Shown here: one piece after another, positions 13,826-19,367 of the stretch | Position numbering within the stretch: the first letter of the stretch is position 1 | Layout: every line of letters begins with the position of its first letter | From: JALYRV01 sp035512575 | GTDB taxonomy: Bacteria > Acidobacteriota > Vicinamibacteria > Vicinamibacterales > SCN-69-37 | Assembly (NCBI GenBank): GCA_035512575.1 | Contig: DATKDT010000071.1 | Coordinates: 1 to 19,367 of the forward strand | DNA: 19,367 bases | Reading direction: 5' to 3' | Translations under genes and position numbers: made by a program | Notes under the pieces: model-generated | What the model was told of the DNA's origin: nothing | Seen by the model: the letters and a program-made list of their open reading frames with translations, nothing else | The model's database searches: none

Positions 13826-15762
13826 GCGAACTGGTCGCGCTCGTCTTTGCTGACGAGGGCGCGCTGTCGTCGTCCATGCACGGCTTCGAGCCGCGCGACG
13901 GCCAGCGCCGCATGGCGGCCGCGCTTGCCGAGACCATCACGAGCAACGGCACGCTGCTGGTGGAAGCCGGCACCGGCACCGGCAAGACGCTGGCGTATCT
14001 GATTCCCGCGCTCCTCAGCGGACGGCGCGTGCTGATCTCCACCGGCACGAAGACGCTGCAGGAGCAGATTCTTTCCAAGGACATTCCGGCGGTCGAGGCG
14101 GCGATCGGGCGCCCCGTGCGCGCGACCGTCATGAAGGGCCGGTCGAACTATCTGTGCCTGCACCGGCTCGAGAATGCGAAGGCGGGGACGTTCAAGACGC
14201 TGGCGGACGTGTCGGCGTATCGCATCATCGACGCGTGGGCGGAGGAGACAGAGACGGGCGACCGCGCCGAGATACGCGATCTTCCGGACGACACGCCGGT
14301 GTGGAGCGAGCTGACGGCGACGACCGAGCAGTGCCTGGGATCGGAGTGCCCGAAGTTCGGCGACTGCTTCGTGATGAAGATGCGGCAGCGCGCGGCCGAA
14401 TCGGAGCTGGTGATCGTCAACCACCACCTGCTGTGCGCCGACGGAGCGGTGCGCCAGAGCGGGTTCGCGGAAGTCATCCCCGAGACGGACGTCATCGTGA
14501 TCGACGAGGCGCACCAGCTCGAGGACGTCGCGACGCAGTACTTCGGCTTCGGCATCAGCCACGACCGCTTCGACACGATGGCGCGCGACGCGGAGCGTGC
14601 GGCGGCCGTGCCTGGCGCCGATGCGGATCGCACGGCCGATATCAAGCGCGACGGCGAGCGCCTGCGCGATGCCTCGCGCGCGTTCTTCGCCGCGCTCCAC
14701 GCCTCGGCGTTCCGGCTGGGCGCGCCGGGATCGAGCGAGCGCGTGCGCTTCACCGAAGAGCACGCGGCAGCGATTGCGGGCGAGGTCGCGGCGCTCAAGG
14801 CCGCGCTCGAATCGCTGGAGGGCACGATCGCGCTTGCGAAAGACGCGTCGGAGGAGCTGCTGGCGGTGGCCCGCCGCGCGGATCATGCCCGCGGCGATAC
14901 CGCTTTGCTCACCCACGCTGACGATCCGGCCTTCGTCTTCTTCGTCGAGATGCGCGGGCGCCATGCGTCGCTGCGCGCGGCGCCCATCGACGTGTCGACC
15001 ATCGTCCGCACGCTGCTGCTCGAGCGCGCGCAGGCGACGGTGCTGACGTCAGCCACGCTGGCGGTCGAAGGGAAATTCTCGTACGTGCGCGGCCGGCTCG
15101 GCATCCAGGAAGCCGAGGAGCTGCGTCTGCCGTCGGAATTCGATTACCGCGATCAGGCCATCATCTATCTGCCGCGCAGGATGCCGGATCCGCGCTCGCC
15201 GGAGTACGGCGACGCCGCGGCGCGCGAGATGTTCGCGCTGATGCGCCGCACGGAAGGGCGCGGATTTCTGCTCTTTACCAGCTATGCCGCCATGCGGCAC
15301 GCCTACGGCTTGATCTCGCCGCATGCCGAGTGGCCGCTGCTGATGCAGGGCGACGCGCCGCGCTCGGTGCTGCTCGACAGCTTCCGCCGCACGCCGCACG
15401 CGGTGCTCTTCGCCACCGCCAGCTTCTGGCAGGGCGTCGATGTCCCCGGCGACGCGCTCTCCTGCGTCGTCATCGACAAGCTGCCGTTCGCCTCGCCCGG
15501 CGATCCAATCACCGCGGCGCGCCTTGATGCCATCACCGCCGCCGGCGGCTCGCCGTTCGACGACTATCAGGTGCCGCTGGCGACGCTCACGCTGCTGCAG
15601 GGGATGGGACGCCTGATCCGCTCGCGCCAGGATCGCGGCGTGCTGGCGATTCTCGATCCGCGCCTTCGCACGAAGGGCTACGGCCGCCGCTTCCTCGCGT
15701 CCTTCCCGCCCGCGCCCATCACGCACGACCTCGCACTGGTCGAGCGGTTCCTGGCGGCTTGA
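13792..15762 (+). CDS. DinG/XPD-like ATP-dependent DNA helicase with Fe-S cluster
   Basis: A 656-residue superfamily 2 helicase of the DinG/Rad3 type. Visible elements are a Q-motif-like FEPRDGQRRM (32-41), Walker A EAGTGTGKT (58-66), STGTKTLQEQ (motif Ia), and four cysteines C122, C181, C186 and C192 (in CLGSECPKFGDC) fit for a 4Fe-4S cluster. The list continues with VIVNHHLL, DEAH at 238-241 (motif II), LTSATL (motif III), FTSYAAM (motif IV), ATASFWQGVDVPG (motif V) and LLQGMGRLIRSRQDRG (motif VI). These enzymes unwind DNA 5' to 3' and clear R-loops or replication blocks. The chosen start is GTG at 13792, 34 bases inside glyA. ATG at 13876 is possible but would lose residues normally present before the Q-motif. 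E. coli YoaA/DinG are the nearest named relatives; I cannot say which. Confidence 0.88.
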   Translation: MPEVPALPGSLSELVALVFADEGALSSSMHGFEPRDGQRRMAAALAETITSNGTLLVEAGTGTGKTLAYLIPALLSGRRVLISTGTKTLQEQILSKDIPAVEAAIGRPVRATVMKGRSNYLCLHRLENAKAGTFKTLADVSAYRIIDAWAEETETGDRAEIRDLPDDTPVWSELTATTEQCLGSECPKFGDCFVMKMRQRAAESELVIVNHHLLCADGAVRQSGFAEVIPETDVIVIDEAHQLEDVATQYFGFGISHDRFDTMARDAERAAAVPGADADRTADIKRDGERLRDASRAFFAALHASAFRLGAPGSSERVRFTEEHAAAIAGEVAALKAALESLEGTIALAKDASEELLAVARRADHARGDTALLTHADDPAFVFFVEMRGRHASLRAAPIDVSTIVRTLLLERAQATVLTSATLAVEGKFSYVRGRLGIQEAEELRLPSEFDYRDQAIIYLPRRMPDPRSPEYGDAAAREMFALMRRTEGRGFLLFTSYAAMRHAYGLISPHAEWPLLMQGDAPRSVLLDSFRRTPHAVLFATASFWQGVDVPGDALSCVVIDKLPFASPGDPITAARLDAITAAGGSPFDDYQVPLATLTLLQGMGRLIRSRQDRGVLAILDPRLRTKGYGRRFLASFPPAPITHDLALVERFLAA

Positions 15763-15819
15763 AGCGGCCCGCACCGCAGCGCGCCTGGCAGAAACTGCGA
15801 CCCGGCCCTGTTGAAAACC

Positions 15820-15862
15820 TGTGCAAACTGGTCCCGGGACCAGTTTCCACAATTCATCCACA
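15820..15862. promoter_or_regulatory. Perfect 22-bp palindrome with DnaA-box-like sequences
   Basis: Positions 15825-15846 form a perfect palindrome (half-site AAACTGGTCCC). With one mismatch the pairing extends outward to TGTG (15820-15823) and CACA (15848-15851). Close by, TCATCCACA (15854-15862) differs by one base from the DnaA box TTATCCACA, and TTGAAAACC (15811-15819) echoes origin-type sequences. It sits between the convergent helicase and methylase genes, so bidirectional termination is the simplest role. A binding site or dispersed palindrome is possible. Confidence 0.5.
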
Positions 15863-15910
15863 GATGCCGGAAGGCGGCGCTGAGGTTTCTACAGCGCGGT
15901 TGGTGGACCG

Positions 15911-16741
15911 CTACAGATTCCTGAGCGCGAGGACTTCGCGGGCAGGCGTACGGTCGCCGGTGCAGCTGATGCGGCGCGGCGCGTCGAGGAACTTCAGGTT
16001 GTAGCCAAGGTCGCGATAGAGCTCGAGGATCCGCAGCGTGGCCTGGTTCGAGAGTATGACGGGACCCGAATGCTGCGCCAGCCACTCCGCGGCGCGCACC
16101 TGCTCCTCCCAGGGGAATCCGCCCTTGGAGTACTGCGTGAACTCGACGTCGTAGGGAGGGTCCGCGTAGACAAAGTCATCCGCGTCGAGCGCAAGATCCG
16201 CGAAATGCGCGCTCGTGAAATCCCAGCCCGCGAAGGCCGTCTTGTACTCCAGGAAATCCGTGCGGTAGTTGATGGACTTGTACCGCCCGAAAGGCACGTT
16301 GAATCCGCCGCTCTTGTTGAATCGGCAAAGACCGTTATAGCCGGTGCGATTGAGGTAATAGAAGAGCGCCGCGGCTTCCGCGGTCTCTGCCTCTCCCTCG
16401 GCCAACAGCTCGTTGAACCGGCGGCGATGCGTGTAGTACCTCGCCTCGGCGTTGGCCATCGCCAGCGTGACAACGAGACCGCGCCCGAGCCACCGATAGA
16501 AGTTAATCAGATGCGGATTGATGTCGTTGAGGTGCGCGCGCCGCGGCCGCAGCGCCAGCGCGACCGCGAGGCCACCGCAGAACGGCTCGACGAGCCGCCG
16601 GTGCGATTCCCCGTTCCAGTGCTGCAGCAGGTGCTGCACCTGCCAGCGCTTGCCGCCGGCCCATTTCAGAGGCGGTTTCAAGGCGGCTGGTCCGGAACCC
16701 GGGACGTGTCGCGCGCGCGGCGTGGTAGCTCTCTGCGGCAT
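15911..16741 (-). CDS. Dam-type (D12 class) adenine-specific DNA methyltransferase, orphan
   Basis: A 276-residue alpha-class N6-adenine methylase. The SAM motif is PPLKWAGGKRW (23-33), followed by RRLVEPFCGGLAVALAL (48-64) and NDINPHLINFY (72-82). Family blocks follow as YYLNRTGYNGLCRFNKSGGF and NVPFGRYK (148-155). The catalytic motif is DPPY (194-197) in VYADPPYDVEFTQYSKGGF, and the C-terminal block is RRISCTGDRTPAREVLALRN. These blocks match E. coli Dam/DpnM, which methylate GATC; the same target is likely but not proven. No restriction endonuclease gene is adjacent, so it is orphan in this window. ATG 16741 is 12 bases after a -10-like TACACT (16759-16754). The frame stays open further upstream, but that portion is antisense to the TPR gene. 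Mismatch repair or cell-cycle marking are possible roles. Confidence 0.9.
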   Translation of the reverse strand: MPQRATTPRARHVPGSGPAALKPPLKWAGGKRWQVQHLLQHWNGESHRRLVEPFCGGLAVALALRPRRAHLNDINPHLINFYRWLGRGLVVTLAMANAEARYYTHRRRFNELLAEGEAETAEAAALFYYLNRTGYNGLCRFNKSGGFNVPFGRYKSINYRTDFLEYKTAFAGWDFTSAHFADLALDADDFVYADPPYDVEFTQYSKGGFPWEEQVRAAEWLAQHSGPVILSNQATLRILELYRDLGYNLKFLDAPRRISCTGDRTPAREVLALRNL

Positions 16742-16855
16742 CCGGGTTTCGAGAGTGTAGCACCCGGGATCCGCCGTCGCGCGCTCTCGCGTCCGCCTGA
16801 GCTCGGCGCGAATGCTAAACTGGAAGCACCCAGTACCAGCTTTTTGGAGGATTGC
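16742..16855. promoter_or_regulatory. Divergent intergenic region of the dam-like and TPR genes
   Basis: 114 bases. Minus strand: TACACT (16759-16754), 12 bases from the methylase ATG, implying a very short leader. Plus strand: TAAACT (16816-16821) as a possible -10, then a strong SD, TTTGGAGG, ending 6 bases before the ATG at 16856. No convincing -35 or operator was seen. Confidence 0.4.
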
Positions 16856-17830
16856 ATGATTCCCGATCGATTCCGCCGCGCTACCCGTGTCGCCGCCGGC
16901 GTGCTGTTCGCCCTGGCGATCGCCGCGACGGCCTCGGCCCAAAGCGGGCAGATCCGCGGCAAGGTCGTCGACGCCGAAGGCAAGCCGGTGGCCGATGCGA
17001 AGGTGGTCATCGACTACAAGGGCAACATCACGCGCGTCACCGAAACGAAGACGAACCGCCAGGGCTCGTTCATGCAGGTCGGGCTGCAGTCGGGCCCGTA
17101 CGAGGTCACCGTCGAAAAGGGCGACCTCAAGCAGATGCAGCCCGCGAGAGTCAGCGTTGGCAACACCACCGAGCTCGAGTTCGCGCTCGTCCCCGGCGGC
17201 ACCGGCCCCACGACGCCCGATGACGCGAAGCGGCTGGCGGAGTTCCGGAAGGAGCTCGAAGGCAAGTACGTCGCGGCCGTCGCGCTCATCGAGGCCGGCA
17301 ACCATGACGAGGGCATCGCCGGGCTCAACGCGCTGATCGCCGAAACCGGCGGGTGCGCCGTCTGCGAGGCGAAGATCGGCGAGGCGCTCTGGAAGAAGGG
17401 CGACGAGGCCGGCGCCGAGGCGGCGTTCAAGAAGGCCATCGCCGTCGATCCGAAGCAGCCCGACGCGTACGCGGCGCTCGCGAGCCTCTACAACAAGCAG
17501 CAGAAGTTCGACGAGGCCGCCGAGATGAGCAAGAAGGCCAGCGAGCTGTCGGCGCCGACCGCCGAAGGCGGCGGCAACGCGTCGGTCGTCTTCAACCAGG
17601 GCATCATCTTCTGGAACCAGAGCAAGATCCCCGAGGCGAAGGCGCAGTTCGAACAGGCGATCAAGATCGACGCGAAGTTCGCCGACGCGCACTACTGGCT
17701 CGGCATGGCGCTGCTCAACGAGGGCAATCTGACCGAGGCGGTGGGGTCGTTCGAGAAGTACCTGAGTCTCGCGCCCGACGGGCAGCACGCCGCCACGGCG
17801 AAGGGAATTCTCGCGTCAATCAAGAAGTGA
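16856..17830 (+). CDS. Secreted protein with carboxypeptidase-regulatory-like domain and TPR repeats
   Basis: A 324-residue exported protein. A signal peptide covers residues 1 to about 28 (MIPDRFRRATRVAAGVLFAL, cleavage near ASA-Q). Residues about 31-112 form a carboxypeptidase-regulatory-like/transthyretin-type beta domain (GQIRGKVVDAEGKPVADAKV, NRQGSFMQVGLQSGPYEVTVEKGD). After a Pro/Thr linker (113-122) the rest is helical with TPR-type units: near 140-160, 166-200 (GEALWKKGDEAGAEAAFKKAI), 204-232 (AYAALASLYNKQQKFDEAAEM), 246-275 and 279-308 (AHYWLGMALLNEGNLTEAVG). Such proteins mediate periplasmic or cell-surface protein contacts; no enzyme activity is expected. An SD, TTTGGAGG, precedes the ATG well. 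Two cysteines (C167, C170) in GGCAVCEAK could form a disulfide or bind metal. The stop overlaps the yggS GTG by two bases. Confidence 0.85.
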   Translation: MIPDRFRRATRVAAGVLFALAIAATASAQSGQIRGKVVDAEGKPVADAKVVIDYKGNITRVTETKTNRQGSFMQVGLQSGPYEVTVEKGDLKQMQPARVSVGNTTELEFALVPGGTGPTTPDDAKRLAEFRKELEGKYVAAVALIEAGNHDEGIAGLNALIAETGGCAVCEAKIGEALWKKGDEAGAEAAFKKAIAVDPKQPDAYAALASLYNKQQKFDEAAEMSKKASELSAPTAEGGGNASVVFNQGIIFWNQSKIPEAKAQFEQAIKIDAKFADAHYWLGMALLNEGNLTEAVGSFEKYLSLAPDGQHAATAKGILASIKK

Positions 17831-18528
17831 TTGCCGCAAACCTCCAGGACGTGCGCCGCCGCATCGACGCGGCGGCGCAGCGCTCCGGCCGTCCCGCCTC
17901 CAGCATCCGCCTCATCGCCGTCTCGAAGACCTTCAGCGCCGACCACGTGCGCGAGGCGCACGCCGCCGGGCAGATCGACTTCGGTGAAAACAAGGTCCAG
18001 GAAGGCCTGGCGAAAGCGGCCGAGCTGGCCGGCAGCGGCATCCGCTGGCACCTGATCGGCCACCTGCAGTCGAACAAGGCAAAGAAAGCCCCGGCCGTCT
18101 TCTCGGCCATCCATTCGGTCGACAGCGTGGAGCTGCTGCAGCGCATCGACGCCGCGGCGGCCGAGGCCGGCGCCGCCCCCGAAATCCTGATCCAGGCCGA
18201 TCTGGCGCGCGAGGCCACCAAGTTCGGCGCCTATGCGGCCGACATCCCTGCCATCGCCGAGGCGGCCCTCGCCTGCCGGGCCGCCCGCCTCACGGGACTG
18301 ATGCTCGTGCCGCCTTGGTCCGAAAACCCTGAAGACGTCCGGCCGTGGTTCCGCCAGCTGCGGGAGCTGCGGGACGGACTCGTCGCCGGCGGCGTGCCGG
18401 CGGCCTCGCTGGCCGAGCTGTCGATGGGCATGAGCCACGACTTCGAGGCGGCCATCGAGGAGGGGTCGACCATCGTGCGGGTAGGCACGGCGATCTTCGG
18501 ACGGCGCGCGAAACCGCCGGCCGCTTGA
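17827..18528 (+). CDS. yggS: YggS-family pyridoxal-phosphate homeostasis protein (PLPBP)
   Basis: A 233-residue single-domain PLP-binding TIM-barrel protein. The PLP lysine is K34 in RLIAVSKTFSADHV. Further signatures are IDFGENKVQEGLAKA, IRWHLIGHLQSNKAKKAP, AIHSVDSVEL, LIQADLAREATKFGA, LTGLMLVPPWSEN, LSMGMSHDFEAAIEEGSTIVRVGTAIFG. The family buffers free PLP and affects amino-acid pools; no catalysis is known. The GTG start at 17827 overlaps the TPR gene stop (GTGA), giving translational coupling. Length is normal. It opens the conserved cluster with divIVA and yggU downstream. Confidence 0.95.
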   Translation: MIAANLQDVRRRIDAAAQRSGRPASSIRLIAVSKTFSADHVREAHAAGQIDFGENKVQEGLAKAAELAGSGIRWHLIGHLQSNKAKKAPAVFSAIHSVDSVELLQRIDAAAAEAGAAPEILIQADLAREATKFGAYAADIPAIAEAALACRAARLTGLMLVPPWSENPEDVRPWFRQLRELRDGLVAGGVPAASLAELSMGMSHDFEAAIEEGSTIVRVGTAIFGRRAKPPAA

Positions 18529-18595
18529 TTTCCCGGGCGGAAGCGGCCAGACTACGGCTTCCCCCCGCAGCTCCTCCCCGCCCGAGGTCATTTCA

Positions 18596-19210
18596 ATGGG
18601 CAGGTATATGGAAGACACAAGCACCGAACGCGGCCAGTTCGAGCGCCGCATGCGCATCACGCCGCTCGACGTGCGGCAGCAGCGCTTCAAGTCCGCCATG
18701 CGCGGATTCGACCGCACGGAAGTCGTCGCCTTCCTCACCGAAGCGGCTGACGACTACGAGCTGGTGGTCCGCGAGAACGACCGGCTGCGAAGCGACCTGG
18801 CGCGGCTGGAAGGGCTGCTCGCCGAGCACCGCTCGCGTGAGGCCAGCCTGCGCGACACGCTCGTCACCGCGCAGCAGCTCTCCGCGCAGGTGCGCGAGCA
18901 GGGCCAGAAGGAGGCCAAGCTGATCGTCGACGAGGCGCAGAAGCGCTCGGCGCTGCTGCTCGAGCGCGCGCAGAGCCGCCTGCAGTCCATCGAGCGCGAC
19001 ATCAGCGAGCTGCACCTGCGCCGCCGCGACACCGAGGGCTCGCTCGAGGCGTCGATCCAGGCGCTGTACCGCGCGCTCGAGTTCGTGCGCGAGCAGGGCC
19101 ACGCCCGCGAAGCCGCCGACGAGAAGATCCTGCTCCATCGGCCGCGCCCGGAGCGTCCGGACGAGACGGCGAACGAACCGCAGGAGCGCGCCGCCGAGGC
19201 GCAGAGCTGA
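18596..19210 (+). CDS. divIVA: DivIVA-domain coiled-coil protein
   Basis: A 204-residue protein. The N-terminal DivIVA domain is seen in RITPLDVRQQRFKSAMRGFD (20-39) followed by RTEVVAFLTEAADDYELV, the membrane-binding and dimerising part. From about 55 to 165 heptad-rich sequence predicts a long coiled coil (LARLEGLLAEHRSREASLRD, LIVDEAQKRSALLLERAQSR). The C-terminus is a charged tail (RPRPERPDETANEPQERAAE). In Gram-positives DivIVA marks negatively curved membrane and recruits division or growth proteins; a similar scaffold role is inferred. The ATG at 18596 has GAGGT 7 bases upstream; ATG 18608 is an alternative. The 67-base gap after yggS has no clear promoter. Confidence 0.88.
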   Translation: MGRYMEDTSTERGQFERRMRITPLDVRQQRFKSAMRGFDRTEVVAFLTEAADDYELVVRENDRLRSDLARLEGLLAEHRSREASLRDTLVTAQQLSAQVREQGQKEAKLIVDEAQKRSALLLERAQSRLQSIERDISELHLRRRDTEGSLEASIQALYRALEFVREQGHAREAADEKILLHRPRPERPDETANEPQERAAEAQS

Positions 19211-19367
19211 ACAACTCATCGACTCCCGTCGAGGCCCGCTTCGACATCCGCGTCACGCCGCGCGCCAGCCGCACCATGATTGCCGGCTGGCGCGACGGCG
19301 TCCTTCTCATCAAGGTCACCGCCCCACCCGTCGACAGCGCCGCCAACGCCGCCGTCATCGATCTGCT
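19207..19367 (+). CDS. yggU: DUF167/YggU-family protein, 5' part (cut by window edge)
   Basis: The last frame reads VEARFDIRVTPRASRTMIAG, then WRDGVLLIKVTAPPVDSAAN and AAVIDLL. This is the typical start of the small (about 75-100 residue) DUF167 family, whose function is unknown. No ATG or GTG is in frame before it. CTG at 19207, overlapping the divIVA stop as CTGA, is the best start I can offer, but it is a weak choice. Position directly after yggS and divIVA matches the known yggS-division-gene-yggU neighbourhood. The 3' end lies outside the window. Confidence 0.72.
   Translation, partial: MNNSSTPVEARFDIRVTPRASRTMIAGWRDGVLLIKVTAPPVDSAANAAVIDL

Noticed and set aside
15763..15910. Replication origin
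   Set aside because: Only one near-consensus DnaA box, no AT-rich unwinding region and no dnaA/dnaN/rpmH neighbours; kept only as a palindrome of interest.
16742..17788. Upstream extension of the methylase frame on the minus strand
   Set aside because: Antisense to the TPR gene; the Dam family N-terminus (KWAGGK near residue 26) fits the ATG at 16741.
18529..18595. Hairpin GGAAGC...GCTTCC after yggS as terminator
   Set aside because: Short 6-bp stem and no U-tract; yggS and divIVA may still be co-transcribed.

Overview
High-GC chromosomal DNA, gene-dense and without rRNA, tRNA, CRISPR or insertion-sequence transposase genes. The organism is probably a free-living diderm bacterium. Sec signal peptides, a probable outer-membrane barrel, a lipoprotein and a secreted carboxypeptidase-regulatory-like/TPR protein, next to a yggS-divIVA-yggU cluster, suit Acidobacteriota (perhaps Vicinamibacteria-like). 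That placement is inference, not proof.

Layout. (1) 1-3459, plus strand: four genes joined by three ATGA stop/start overlaps. They are the 3' end of a dTDP-glucose 4,6-dehydratase (rmlB), an NDP-sugar reductase of the GDP-4-keto-6-deoxymannose reductase type, a fused membrane lipid kinase (dolichol/phytol-kinase-like domain plus DUF92/VTE6-like domain), and a UbiA prenyltransferase with homogentisate-phytyltransferase-like motifs. The last two look like a prenyl-alcohol salvage and prenyl-transfer module. (2) 3465-3602: a large polypurine/polypyrimidine inverted repeat that supplies the last codons of the next gene. (3) 3544-6862, minus strand: a CPG2-like M20 hydrolase, a small coupled ORF, a GNAT/FeeM-like acyltransferase and a secreted M20 hydrolase, possibly concerned with N-acyl amino acids. 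(4) 6883-7389: a small secreted protein expressed divergently from (3) from a back-to-back -10 element. (5) 7592-10583: thiC, a probable outer-membrane barrel protein and a LEA14-like lipoprotein. (6) 10938-15762: rlmI, then divergent rpiB-glyA-dinG-like helicase. (7) 15911-17830: an orphan Dam-type methylase divergent from a secreted TPR protein, followed by yggS, divIVA and the start of a DUF167/YggU gene cut by the window edge.

Repeats and regulation. Two copies of a 107-bp element with 14-bp terminal inverted repeats (7428-7534, and 10777-10883 in opposite orientation, about 85% identical by eye) look like a REP/MITE-type family. A 22-bp perfect palindrome near DnaA-box-like sequences lies at 15825-15846 between convergent genes. 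Several genes have a -10-like hexamer only 6-12 bp before the start codon (6862 minus, 6883 plus, 9187 minus, 12098 minus, 12126 plus, 16741 minus). This suggests leaderless or very short-leader transcripts, twice from symmetric divergent promoters.

The most novel-looking parts are the fused kinase + UbiA module, the acyltransferase/M20 operon, and the repeats that encode protein termini. Most other genes are ordinary housekeeping functions.
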